Origin: CAVUBL01 sp963739795
GTDB lineage: Bacteria; Acidobacteriota; Thermoanaerobaculia; Multivoradales; DATKCC01
Direction of reading: 5' to 3'
Length of the DNA stretch: 64,000 nucleotides
Assembly (NCBI GenBank): GCA_963739795.1
Contig: CAVUBL010000004.1
Coordinates: 1 to 64,000, forward strand
The position numbers and the translations under genes are program-made. Within the stretch, counting starts at the first letter, position 1; the number at the start of each line of letters is the position of its first letter. The notes under the pieces were generated by a model. It was not told the origin of the DNA. It worked only from the letters and a program-made list of their open reading frames with translations, and did not search any database. This document shows positions 47,565 to 55,270 of this stretch, piece by piece.

Positions 47565-47740
47565 GCCTGGACTATTCATGATCCGGCTACTGCGAGCCGC
47601 AATTGCACGCAATCTCGAGTCGTGCTCGCTCTTCGCTCCTCAACGTACGTTCGAGTACGCCTGCGTCGCTCATCGCTGCGCTGCCCCGATCTCACGCACA
47701 CTTGCGGCTCTCGCTACGCCGTCTCATGAATAGTTCAGGC
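47565..47740. mobile_element. 176-bp fold-back element (TGGACTATTCATGA family)
   Basis: The left arm GCCTGGACTATTCATGA (47565-47581) is the inverse of TCATGAATAGTTCAGGC (47724-47740) with one mismatch; complementarity continues inwards for about 40 bases with small gaps (CGAGCCGCAA against TTGCGGCTCTCG). No gene is inside. The tip GGACTATTCATG also occurs at 29458-29470 directly beside the 304-bp element. Confidence 0.75.
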
Positions 47741-47765
47741 TAGGAGTCTGCGCGGCAGAAACACG
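47740..47765 (+). repeat. End of MITE-like repeat abutting the fold-back element
   Basis: CTAGGAGTCTGCGCGGCAGA and the following AACACG equal the left terminus at 29154-29179. It directly abuts the fold-back element. An inverted partial copy lies at 48391-48407, so the two may once have bounded one unit of about 670 bp. Confidence 0.8.
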
Positions 47766-47780
47766 TAGTCGCGCGCAAGG

Positions 47781-48216
47781 GTGCGTGCAGGTGCGGACTT
47801 GTCGATCCTGCACGCGATCGGAGATTCGCTCGATCTGGCCGCAGCCATGGGCTGGGAGGTCCTCTGGGGCCTGATCCTAGGCTTTACGCGGTCGGCGGTC
47901 GTCGAGGTCCTGGTCTCCAAGGCGGAGCTTCAGCGGCTGCTGCCCGACGACTCGCCCGCCGCGATCATTCGAGCCTTGCTGCTCGGTGCAGCCTCCTCCT
48001 CGTGCTCGTACGCGGCGGTTTCGATCGCGCGCTCGATCTTCTGCAAGGGCGGCGACTTCACCGCGGCGATGGCGTTTCAGTTTGCATCCACCAACCTGGT
48101 GCTCGAGCTCGGCATCCTGATTGGTCGTTCTCATGGGCTGGAGCTTCGCTGCCGCCGAGCTCGTCGGCGGGCCACTGATGATCGCCCTCCTGGTGGTGCT
48201 CTTCCGCCTGGAAGGT
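47781..48216 (+). pseudogene. Remnant of an ArsP/YraQ-type permease, frameshifted and truncated
   Basis: The first frame encodes 'MGWEVLWGLILGFTRSAVVEVLVSK' and 'GAASSSCSYAAVSIARSIF', the signature of DUF318/ArsP-type permeases, up to 'LELGIL' near 48120. Similarity then continues in another frame as 'VVLMGWSFAAAELVGGPLMIALLVVLFRL'. A single extra T in ATTGG near 48120 explains the shift. Both ends are missing compared with the usual 300 or more residues, and unrelated sequence begins near 48217. Such permeases have been linked to arsenical or metal efflux. The copy should be non-functional. Confidence 0.75.
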
Positions 48217-48217
48217 G

Positions 48218-48378
48218 AAGTCCTTCAAGGTGACGTCATAGTAGGCGTAGGTGCCCGTCGAGAGAACACCGAGGCTGCCGTTGAGGCCAAGGTAGCCCTC
48301 GTAGGTCGACTTGTCGCCGGACATCCTCGGCGCCGGCCAGGTGTAACTTATGATTGGTACGTTCGCCCCGAACGACAC
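48218..48378 (-). pseudogene. Possible fragment of an exported or outer-membrane protein
   Basis: The minus strand reads 'GANVPIISYTWPAPRMSG', 'KSTYEGYLGLNGSLG' and 'YAYYDVTLKDFTF' with an amphipathic, aromatic pattern that looks like real coding sequence. It ends exactly where the permease remnant begins and has no proper start or stop. I do not recognise the family. It lies between the decayed permease and a repeat end, so it is best read as a third broken gene. Confidence 0.4.
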
Positions 48379-48390
48379 GGCCGGTCGGCG

Positions 48391-48407
48391 CCGCGCAGAC
48401 TCCTAGA
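48391..48407 (-). repeat. Partial inverted copy of the MITE-like repeat end
   Basis: GCCGCGCAGACTCCTAG matches 29440-29455 exactly. It is only 17 bp long, but its orientation is opposite to the copy at 47740-47765. Confidence 0.7.
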
Positions 48408-48431
48408 GGTTCTGCTAAGGAGAGGTTCGAG

Positions 48432-49214
48432 ATGACGATCGACACCGGAAACACAGAGTTTATGTTGCTCTGAGCCAGCTTGGTGAGGCTCATGACACCG
48501 CGGCTGGCGTTTTTCTGCGGCGGCCTGGTGGGTCGCAAGAACGTCTTGGCGATCATGATTCAGAGCTTCGTTTCGATGGGCTGGACGACGGTCCTCTGGT
48601 GGGCTTTCGGATTCTCCCTCTGCTTCAGCGGCGACATGAAGAGTGGCAGCGACTTCGCCGGAATCGTCGGCAGCTTCCATTGGGCCTTTCTCCGCGGCAT
48701 CACGCTGGACATGCCCTCGCCGATCAACCCGACCATCCCCATGATCGTCTTCTGCGCCTACCAGATGATGTTCGCCATCATCACGCCGGCTCTCATCACC
48801 GGGGCTTTCGCGAATCGCGTCACCTTCAAGGCCTACATGCTCTTTCTCACCGCCTGGTTGGTCCTGGTCTGCTTCTACGCCGTGGCGCTGAAGAACCGGC
48901 TCGGCTGGGACGACGCGCTGGATGTCTGGGGCGTCCACGGCGTCGGGGGGCTCATCGGGATCGTGATGTGCGGCGTCTTCGCGACCACGGCGTTCAATCC
49001 GGCCGGAGTGGACGGATTGCTGCGCGGAAACTCGCACTTCTTTCTCGTCGAGTGCGCGGCAGTGCTGGTGTCGTCGGTCTGGGCCTTCGTCTTCAGCTAC
49101 GGCATGCTCTGGCTGATCGACCGGATCACGCCGGTCAAGGTCGACGAAGCCGGCGAGTCAACCGGCCTGGACATGGCGTTGCACGGAGAGTCCGCGTACC
49201 TCGAAGGCGTCTGA
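48432..49214 (+). pseudogene. amt: Ammonium transporter pseudogene (nonsense codon and internal deletion)
   Basis: A ribosome site AAGGAG precedes ATG 48432. After 13 codons ('MTIDTGNTEFMLL') an in-frame TGA occurs at 48471-48473; the frame then continues as 'ASLVRLMTPRLAFFCGGLVGRKNVL', typical Amt span 1. After 'FLTAWLVLVCFYA' the sequence jumps to 'VALKNRLGWDDALDVWGVHGVGG', so roughly 150 residues are missing, including the region with the first pore His. The end 'STGLDMALHGESAY' is a normal Amt C-terminus. Total length is about 260 codons against the usual 400-450. The deletion is in frame, so it was not caused by a sequencing slip. Confidence 0.88.
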
Positions 49215-49467
49215 AGACACTTCGAGCCTGGAGCGACCGACCCCGAGCGCGGCCGCGGGTCAGCAACCGCTAAGGAGCGGCGCGGCCCGCGGCGCGCTCG
49301 GGTGCCGAGCCGGCTTCCACCGGACGATCCCGCCCCGGTCAGGCGAGGAGGTGGGCTTCCACACGGTGCCCATGTCGAGCAGGTGGCTGAGGTAGGGGCG
49401 CTGCGGCGAGGCCTCGACGAGCTCCCCGGGCGCCGCGAAGTGTTTCTACAACAACGAGATCTGGAAT

Positions 49468-49543
49468 TGGTGGAGCAGAAGGGATTCGAACCCTCGACCC
49501 CCACGTTGCGAACGTGGTGCTCTCCCAGCTGAGCTACTGCCCC
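49468..49543 (-). tRNA. tRNA-Ala (anticodon CGC)
   Basis: The minus strand begins GGGGCAGTAGCTCAGCTGGG. The acceptor stem GGGGCAG/CTGCTCC contains the G3-U70 pair that marks alanine tRNA. The anticodon arm is CCACG-TTCGCAA-CGTGG, giving CGC; the T arm is GAGGG-TTCGAAT-CCCTT, and CCA is encoded. All 76 nt fold into a normal cloverleaf. Confidence 0.96.
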
Positions 49544-49604
49544 ACCGGCAGGGCGGCGAGTATAGCCGTCTCCGCGTCTCCGGGCAACGGCGCCGCCGGG
49601 TTCG

Positions 49605-50909
49605 TCAGGGCTCGGCCGCCGGGCTCTCGCCGCCGTCGGCCCCGGCTTCCACCAGGCCGGCCAGAGTCAGGCCCTCGAGGCCCTGCGTGCGCTGGTGTTC
49701 GACCTGGGCGGCCAGGTGCTTGAGGCGGCCCTGGAGGCCGTCGCCCAGGGGCTCGAAGATCCGCCCGCTGCCGGCGTCGTAGGCCGCGAGCACCTGCTCC
49801 ACCGACACTCTGTGCGGCGGCTGAGCGAGGAGGTAGTCGCGCTCGCGCCCTTCCGTGGCGCGGAGGATCCCGGCCTCGAGCAGGGGCTGGAGGATCGGCT
49901 CGAGCTGATCCGGGGGCACCTGCAGGGAGTCCGCGAGCTCTTCCTGGCCGGTCATCGGAGAGCCTGCCGTGAGCCGGGAGGCGAGGACCAGGGTGGCCGC
50001 CAGGCCGATCCAGCGCCCCTGGAGGCGGCGCTCCGGGCCGGCGCCCCGGGCCATGGCGCCGAAGTGCTGGGCGCAGTAGGACATCTCGCTACCATAGAGG
50101 ACGATCGTCCAGGTGACCTCGATGGAGATGGCGAAGAAGAGGGCGAAGGCGAAGCGCCCGTAGACCGCGCTCGGGTTGGTGAGAAGACCCACGTAGAGGC
50201 CGAAGCTGCGCCGCAGGAGCTCCAAGAGGATCGCCGCCGCCAGGCTGCCGATGGCGGCGCAGCGCAGCGACACGCGCGTGTAGGGGACCAGCCAGTAGAG
50301 CATGGTCAGCCCCAGGAGCGTTCCCAGGAAGGGCAAGAGGTTGAGGGCCACCGAGCTTTCGAGGAGCTCGCGCCCGAAGCGCTGGCGCAGGATGAGCAGC
50401 GTCGAGAAGGTGGCGCCGATCAGCACCGGTCCCCAGAAGACCAGGAGGGTGAACGACAGCAGGCGCACCCGGTACGGCCGCCGGTGGGAGACGTTCCAGA
50501 TCCGGTTGATCGTCTCCTCGACGGTGCCGAAGGCGAACAGGGCCGTGGCGAAGAAGAACAGGATGCCCCAGCCCTGGAGGTGCTGGGCCTGCTGCAAGAA
50601 CTTCTGGAGCTGCTCGGTGACCGTGGCCTCTTGGTAGGGCAGCACCTGGACGAAGAACTCGAGGCTCCGCTCCTGGTAGGCGGTGAACACCCGCGCGCCG
50701 ATGAACGAGAACGCCGCGAGCAGGGGGATGAAGGAGAGGATCGTGACGTAGGCCAGAGCGGCGGAGGTGAGGACCACGCCGTCGCGGTGGGTGCGGCGCA
50801 GGGTCAGGAGGGAGAAGCGGCCGAGACGCGAGGCCGACTCGAACCAGGGTCGTAGAGCCGGTTCCCTGGGCAGCGCCCGGAGGCGTTGGAGGAGGGTGAG
50901 CTCGGTCAT
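49605..50909 (-). CDS. YihY/BrkB-family inner-membrane protein
   Basis: This 434-residue protein has six membrane spans (about 40-300) and family segments 'LTSAALAYVTILSFIPLLAAFSF' near 45, 'TVEETINRIWNV' near 135 and 'RVSLRCAAIGSLAAAILLELLR' near 220. The C-terminal 130 residues are soluble with a winged-helix-like part ('MTGQEELADSLQVPPDQLEPIL'). YihY proteins were once misassigned as RNase BN and their function is unsettled. The start at ATG 50909 follows GGAGG. It lies about 60 nt upstream of tRNA-Ala on the same strand. Confidence 0.9.
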   Translation of the reverse strand: MTELTLLQRLRALPREPALRPWFESASRLGRFSLLTLRRTHRDGVVLTSAALAYVTILSFIPLLAAFSFIGARVFTAYQERSLEFFVQVLPYQEATVTEQLQKFLQQAQHLQGWGILFFFATALFAFGTVEETINRIWNVSHRRPYRVRLLSFTLLVFWGPVLIGATFSTLLILRQRFGRELLESSVALNLLPFLGTLLGLTMLYWLVPYTRVSLRCAAIGSLAAAILLELLRRSFGLYVGLLTNPSAVYGRFAFALFFAISIEVTWTIVLYGSEMSYCAQHFGAMARGAGPERRLQGRWIGLAATLVLASRLTAGSPMTGQEELADSLQVPPDQLEPILQPLLEAGILRATEGRERDYLLAQPPHRVSVEQVLAAYDAGSGRIFEPLGDGLQGRLKHLAAQVEHQRTQGLEGLTLAGLVEAGADGGESPAAEP

Positions 50910-50978
50910 GGCCCGGTTCTTGCTCCTGGGGTACGGCCTGATGGTGGGAACTCTACCATCCGAATCGGCTCCGGCCGG

Positions 50979-51007
50979 TTGAAAACCTGAGCCGACCATG
51001 ATAAGAT
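50979..51007 (+). promoter_or_regulatory. Sigma-70-type promoter of the ElaB/YqjD-like gene
   Basis: TTGAAA (50979-50984) and TAAGAT (51002-51007) are spaced 17 nt. AAGATATTAATCTT (51004-51017) is an inverted repeat over the -10 and start and could be an operator. The gene begins at 51070. Confidence 0.75.
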
Positions 51008-51069
51008 ATTAATCTTCGATGGACACCTAGACGACATTCCAACGACGGAAAAGATTGGGAGATTCATCT

Positions 51070-51429
51070 ATGGCCAAGACGAACGAAGAGCCCACGCTCG
51101 TGGAGAACGCACGCGACAAGGTCACCAAGCTGGCCTCCGACGCCCAGACCAAGTTCCAGGACGTCTCCAAAGACGTGCGGCGCGGCGCCGAGCGCGCACA
51201 GGAAGAGATCCGGAAGGGCTACGAACGGGCCTCGAACAGCGCCCGCGAGAGCTACGACGATGCCTCGCGCAACCTGCGCAAGGGCTACCGGAAGGTCCGC
51301 AAGGACTTCGACGGCCTGACCAAGGACGTCAACGAGTACGTGCGCGACAACCCGGGCAAGTCGGTGCTGATCGCCGCCAGCGTCGGCTTCGTGATCGGTC
51401 TGCTCTTCCGGGGCGGCCGCGACGAGTAA
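51070..51429 (+). CDS. ElaB/YqjD/DUF883-like membrane-anchored protein
   Basis: This 119-residue protein is a long amphipathic helix rich in Lys, Asp, Arg and Glu (about 15-90), with a short C-terminal membrane anchor 'DNPGKSVLIAASVGFVIGLLF' and a basic tail, the layout of ElaB/YqjD proteins. Some of these associate with ribosomes at the inner membrane in stationary phase. GGGAGA precedes the ATG at 51070. A clear promoter lies upstream, and a second small membrane protein follows after 6 nt. Confidence 0.87.
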   Translation: MAKTNEEPTLVENARDKVTKLASDAQTKFQDVSKDVRRGAERAQEEIRKGYERASNSARESYDDASRNLRKGYRKVRKDFDGLTKDVNEYVRDNPGKSVLIAASVGFVIGLLFRGGRDE

Positions 51430-51435
51430 TCCGCC

Positions 51436-51690
51436 ATGGCTTCTCGCCTCGTGCCGTCCGAGCCCGCCGCTCACGAGGTGGTCGACGAGCTGATGCCCGA
51501 GAGCTTCGAATGGGAACGACTGGTGCGCACCTACCCGGTGCCCGCCCTGGTGCTGGCCGCCGCCGGCGGCTTCATCCTGGGGCGCAGCCGGGGGGGAGTC
51601 GTGGTCGGCGCTCTCGCCACCTTCGCCGCCGCCCGGGTGACCGACGAGGTCAACCGAGTGCTCGGCGAGGACGTGCTGGAGCCGGAGTGA
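51436..51690 (+). CDS. Small membrane protein of unknown function
   Basis: This 84-residue protein has one membrane segment ('VPALVLAAAGGFILGRSRG', about 35-53) and a possible second (54-70). Its C-terminal helix is 'TDEVNRVLGEDVLEPE'. It lies 6 nt after the ElaB/YqjD-like gene and shares its 'membrane anchor then GR' style, so the two are probably expressed and act together. No family is recognised. Confidence 0.78.
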   Translation: MASRLVPSEPAAHEVVDELMPESFEWERLVRTYPVPALVLAAAGGFILGRSRGGVVVGALATFAAARVTDEVNRVLGEDVLEPE

Positions 51691-51808
51691 GCGGTTCGCC
51701 CTCCCGGAGGTGCTTCGGGGTCGGGTCAGTTTGACGCCCCTCCATTCCGCTTCGCGCGTCGAAGAGGCAGGCGCACCCCGGGAGCCGCGGGTACAATCCC
51801 GCTCCGGG

Positions 51809-52639
51809 GTGCGCTCGATCTTCCACATCTCCGACGTCCACTTCGGCCCGCCCCACCTGCCGCGGGTCTCCGAGGGTGTCCTGGAGCTCATCGACGAGCG
51901 CCGCCCCGACCTGGTGGTGCTCTCGGGCGACCTCACTCAGCGGGCTCGACCGGACCAGTTCCAACAGGCGCGGCGCTTCGTCGACCGCATCCCGGTGCCG
52001 ACCCTCGTCGTGCCGGGCAACCACGACGTCCCGCTCTTCCGTTTCTGGGAGCGGATCTTCACCCCGTTCGGGGCCTATCGACGGTTCTTCAGCCGCGAGC
52101 TCGAACCGGTCTACCGGGACGACGAGCTCCTCGTGGTCGGCGTCAACACGGCCTTCAACTGGACCTGGAAGGACGGCCGAATCACCCTCGGCCGACTCCT
52201 CGAGGTGGGCGAGCTCCTCGAGGCGACCCCCGAGTCGGTTTTCAAGGTGGTCGTCGCCCACCATCACCTGATCCCGCCCCCGAACTTCGGCACCCAGCGC
52301 GTGCTCACCAACGCCTACGAGGCGATCGACCTTTTCTCCTCGTGCGGCGTCGACCTGATCCTCTCCGGCCACCTCCACCAGGCGTACATCGGAAACTCCG
52401 AGGAGTTCTACCCCAAGGGGCGGCCGCCGGTGGTGATCCTCCACTCGGGCACCACCACCTCGCGGCGCGGCCGGAAGGGCGAGCGCCGGAAGAACTCCTG
52501 CAACTGGATCGAGGTGGGGGCCGAGTCGCTGACCGTCTCTCACCTGCGGTGGCACCCGGAGCTCGACCGCTTCGCCGAGCACAGCCGCCACCTGTATCCC
52601 CGCCAGGAGCGGGTGCCCTACACCACGGAAGGGCTCTGA
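51809..52639 (+). CDS. Calcineurin-like metallophosphoesterase
   Basis: This 276-residue enzyme has all metal-site motifs of the family in order: 'DVHFG' (near 9), 'GDLT' (near 41), 'GNHD' (near 70), 'VAHHH' (near 150) and 'GHLHQ' (near 188). It would hydrolyse a phosphodiester such as a cyclic nucleotide (CpdA/Icc type), but the substrate is not fixed. I start at GTG 51809, where the family fold begins; an upstream in-frame ATG at 51710 would add 33 residues unlike the family. Confidence 0.9.
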   Translation: MRSIFHISDVHFGPPHLPRVSEGVLELIDERRPDLVVLSGDLTQRARPDQFQQARRFVDRIPVPTLVVPGNHDVPLFRFWERIFTPFGAYRRFFSRELEPVYRDDELLVVGVNTAFNWTWKDGRITLGRLLEVGELLEATPESVFKVVVAHHHLIPPPNFGTQRVLTNAYEAIDLFSSCGVDLILSGHLHQAYIGNSEEFYPKGRPPVVILHSGTTTSRRGRKGERRKNSCNWIEVGAESLTVSHLRWHPELDRFAEHSRHLYPRQERVPYTTEGL

Positions 52640-52778
52640 GCCCTCCGAAACCGGGGCGCCGCCCCGGTGGGACACGCCGCAAGAACGATCCCTGTCGGGG
52701 TTTTCACGGGATATCATCCCGAGACCAGCCTGCGGCCGGCGCGCCGTCCGGGCTGCCACGCAGAAAGGGGTGCGAGCG

Positions 52779-53042
52779 ATGAGCGACTACGAAGACGAGG
52801 AGTGGGTGGCGGTCAAGACGGTCGAGGACGAGGAAGAGGCCGACCTGATCAAGGGCTACCTGCGCAACGAGGACATTCCCTGCAGCCTGGAGTCGCAGTA
52901 CTCTCACGAGTTTCCCGCCCACGTCGGGCAGCTCGGCGTGGTCGAGGTGCAAGTGCCGGCCAGCCTGGCGGACCGGGCGCGGCGCCTGCTCGAGCGCCGC
53001 GAGGCCGAGTTCGAGGACGGAGGCGAGGGCGAGGAGGCCTGA
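52779..53042 (+). CDS. DUF2007-like small protein
   Basis: This 87-residue protein reads 'WVAVKTVEDEEEADLIKGYLRNEDIPCSLES', then 'LGVVEVQVPASLADRARRLLER', the ferredoxin-like DUF2007 fold of putative signal-transducing proteins. The C-terminus is acidic. AAAGGGG lies upstream of the ATG at 52779. It ends 8 nt before the Ser/Thr kinase gene, and the two may be linked in signalling. Confidence 0.85.
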   Translation: MSDYEDEEWVAVKTVEDEEEADLIKGYLRNEDIPCSLESQYSHEFPAHVGQLGVVEVQVPASLADRARRLLERREAEFEDGGEGEEA

Positions 53043-53050
53043 TCGGCAAG

Positions 53051-54664
53051 GTGACGGCTTTCGAGAGCGGCGACACCGTCGGGCGCTACCGGATTCTCCG
53101 GCCCCTTGGCGCGGGAGCGATGGGAGTCGTCTACCTCGCCCAGGATCCGCAGATCGAGCGGCTTCTGGCCATCAAGACGGTCCGGCCGGCCGAGGGCGTG
53201 CTCGCCTCGAGCCCGCAGGTGGCCGAGCGTCACGAGCGCCTGCTGCGGGAGGCCCGGACCGTCGGCCGCCTGATCCACCCCAACATCGTCACCCTGTTCG
53301 ACGCCGGGGATCAGGACGGTCTGCTCTACCTGGCGTTCGAGTACGTGGACGGGCCGAGCCTCGAGCAGCGCCTGCGCGCCGGCGAGCCGGTGACCACGGC
53401 CGAGGCCTTGCGCCTCGCCCGGGAGACCGCCGAGGGGCTGGCGTACGCCCACGCCCGGGGCGTCGTGCACCGGGACGTCAAGCCCGCGAACCTCCTCCTC
53501 GCCGCCGACGGACGGATCAAGATCAGCGACTTCGGGATCGCCAAGGTCGTGGGCCAGGCGACCGAGCTCACCCTCACCGGCACCGTCGTGGGAAGCCCCC
53601 ACTACCTGTCGCCCGAGCAGGTGCGCGGCGAGGATCTCGACGGGCGGAGCGACCTCTTCTCCCTGGGCGTCGTCCTCTACGAGCTCCTGGGGGGGAGGCG
53701 ACCGTTCGAGGGCGAGACCCTCACCACCCTCGTCTACCAGATCCTCCACCAGGAGCCTCCGCCCATCGAGCTGCGCCCCGAGCTCGCCCCGGAGGGGGGG
53801 ACCCAGGTCGGGGCCAATCTCGCCGAGACCCTCGCCCGGCTCCTGGCCAAGGATCGTGAGCAGCGCTTCGCCGACGGCCACCAGGTGGCGGCGGCCCTCG
53901 CCGAGCTCGAGAGCGGGCTGCCGGCCGAGGTGCTGGCCGCCCCGGCCGTCGTCCCCGGCGACGTGGCTCCGACCCGCCTGGTGATCCTGAGCGGCGCGAT
54001 GGCCGCGCCGGCGGCCACCCGGCCCGGCGAGGTGGCGGGGGAGTCGGCGGCCACTCGGCTGCCGCCGGGAGCGGACCCTCCCCGCCTCCGCCGCCCCCGC
54101 CGTCCCCGGAAGTGGGCACCGCGAGGCCCGCCACACCGGCGCCGATACCCGCCCCTCCCGCCGCCGGCCGCTCGCGTCGCCTCCTCGTGGCCGCGGGCGT
54201 CGTGCTCCTGCTCCTGGCGGTGGGTGCCGGGGTCGCAGCGGTCCTCGGTCTCCGGGCCTGGCACCGGTTCTCGGCCGCCCGCGTCGCCGAGCTCGAGACC
54301 GGATCGCCGGCCCAAGCGGCGCCCGCCACGCCGCCGACTCCGCCAGCGTCAACTTCCGTCGCTCCGGACGAGGCGGGCCGGCCGGAAGGAGCGGGCCCGG
54401 CCGCCGCCGCGCCGCGAACTCTTCCGGAGGCTCGGCCGCCGCGGAGTGCCGGCGTCCCGCCGCCGACCCCGAAGGCGCGGCCGGAGCCGGCCCCGGAGCG
54501 CCCGGCGTCCCGGCCGCCGCCCGGCGCCTCGCAGCCCGACAGGGAGGGCGGTGAGGCGGGCGGTGAGGCCCCCTCCGGAGCAGAGGCCCCTGCCGCGAAG
54601 CCCCTGCGCCTCCGGCAGGCGGTCCGCGAAGACCCGGCGCTGCGCCGCGAGGTCCATCAGATGA
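53051..54664 (+). CDS. Ser/Thr protein kinase, N-terminal part of a frameshifted kinase-PEGA gene
   Basis: From GTG 53051 the frame gives a full PknB-like kinase domain: 'GAGAMGVVY' glycine loop, Lys42 in 'AIK', catalytic 'HRDVKPANLL' (near 140), 'DFGIAK' and 'SPHYLSPEQV'. It then enters a linker. After codon 341 (about 54073) the frame still runs to 54664, but the product becomes an Arg/Pro-rich string that looks wrong, while the expected membrane span and extracellular part appear in the -1 frame (next entry). The natural protein is probably one chain over 53051-55245. Its partner may be the DUF2007-like protein just upstream. Confidence 0.82.
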   Translation: MTAFESGDTVGRYRILRPLGAGAMGVVYLAQDPQIERLLAIKTVRPAEGVLASSPQVAERHERLLREARTVGRLIHPNIVTLFDAGDQDGLLYLAFEYVDGPSLEQRLRAGEPVTTAEALRLARETAEGLAYAHARGVVHRDVKPANLLLAADGRIKISDFGIAKVVGQATELTLTGTVVGSPHYLSPEQVRGEDLDGRSDLFSLGVVLYELLGGRRPFEGETLTTLVYQILHQEPPPIELRPELAPEGGTQVGANLAETLARLLAKDREQRFADGHQVAAALAELESGLPAEVLAAPAVVPGDVAPTRLVILSGAMAAPAATRPGEVAGESAATRLPPGADPPRLRRPRRPRKWAPRGPPHRRRYPPLPPPAARVASSWPRASCSCSWRWVPGSQRSSVSGPGTGSRPPASPSSRPDRRPKRRPPRRRLRQRQLPSLRTRRAGRKERARPPPRRELFRRLGRRGVPASRRRPRRRGRSRPRSARRPGRRPAPRSPTGRAVRRAVRPPPEQRPLPRSPCASGRRSAKTRRCAARSIR

Positions 54665-55245
54665 AGGCCGAGAGGGCGGCGGGCCTGCCGCCGGTCGACC
54701 AGCAGCTCGACTCCGGCCTCGGCCTCACCTTCCGGGTTCAGCCCCGGGAGGCCTTCGTCCTTCTCGACGGGACGGTGATCGGCCGCGCGGAGGAGCACGA
54801 AGAGGGGAGCGAGCCGTATGTCCTGCCCGGGGCGGGCACCTACGTGGTCAAGCTGCGCAGCCCGGGGATGGAGGACTACCGCGTTCTGGTCCGGGCGAAC
54901 GCCTCGGGTCCCGCGACCACCGTCCTCGCCGCCCGGCTCGATGCCGCCAGGGCGTCCGGTCTCGACTTCGGGGACCTGGAGCTGCACCGGGTGCGCGAGG
55001 CGATCGGATTCCGGGCCTACCCTCCGACGGCCGAGGTCCTGGTCGACGGCAAGCCGGCGGGGCGCGCGCTGCGCTACTCGGGCCGATTCGCCCGTGCGGC
55101 GACCTGGTTGTACCTCTCCCCGGGGCGCCACCGGGTGAGCGTCGTCGCCCCCGGTTTCCGCCGCCGGGACTTTGCCGTCGACGTCAGCGCCGGGGCCAGC
55201 GAGGCGCGGCAGAAGATCGAGGTGCACCTTGTGCGGGTCCAGTGA
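54112..55245 (+). CDS. Membrane span and PEGA-type domain, C-terminal part of the frameshifted kinase gene
   Basis: In this frame a proline-rich linker (readable from about 54073, 'GPSPPPPPPSPEVG') leads into a membrane span ('RLLVAAGVVLLLLAVGAGVAAVLG'), a Pro/Ala-rich segment and two PEGA-like beta units ('FRVQPREAFVLLDGTVIG' and 'FRAYPPTAEVLVDGKPAG'). This is the usual outer half of acidobacterial and myxobacterial PknB-like kinases. There is no convincing independent start. The indel probably lies in the C-rich run 54076-54107. Confidence 0.75.
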   Translation: MGTARPATPAPIPAPPAAGRSRRLLVAAGVVLLLLAVGAGVAAVLGLRAWHRFSAARVAELETGSPAQAAPATPPTPPASTSVAPDEAGRPEGAGPAAAAPRTLPEARPPRSAGVPPPTPKARPEPAPERPASRPPPGASQPDREGGEAGGEAPSGAEAPAAKPLRLRQAVREDPALRREVHQMKAERAAGLPPVDQQLDSGLGLTFRVQPREAFVLLDGTVIGRAEEHEEGSEPYVLPGAGTYVVKLRSPGMEDYRVLVRANASGPATTVLAARLDAARASGLDFGDLELHRVREAIGFRAYPPTAEVLVDGKPAGRALRYSGRFARAATWLYLSPGRHRVSVVAPGFRRRDFAVDVSAGASEARQKIEVHLVRVQ

Positions 55246-55270
55246 CGCCAGCCTGGCTGGCCTGGCTGCC

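Larger units (their letters stand above)
47196..47780. other. Non-coding stretch upstream of pgaA
   Basis: No gene can be supported here. The stretch holds a short tandem repeat (47501-47530), a fold-back element (47565-47740) and one end of the MITE-like repeat (47740-47765). Short open frames on both strands lack ribosome sites and similarity. Confidence 0.6.

Noticed and set aside
48471..48473. TGA in amt read as selenocysteine
   Set aside because: Amt proteins have no selenocysteine at this place, no SECIS-like hairpin was noticed just downstream, and the gene has a large deletion as well.
49468..49543. tRNA-Ala as an integration site of a genomic island
   Set aside because: No integrase gene or repeated tRNA 3' end was seen nearby, and the flanking genes look like normal chromosome.
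54073..54110. Programmed -1 frameshift in the kinase gene
   Set aside because: No classical X-XXY-YYZ slippery heptamer with A/T-rich codons was seen; a C-run indel is the simpler explanation. Left as a possibility only.
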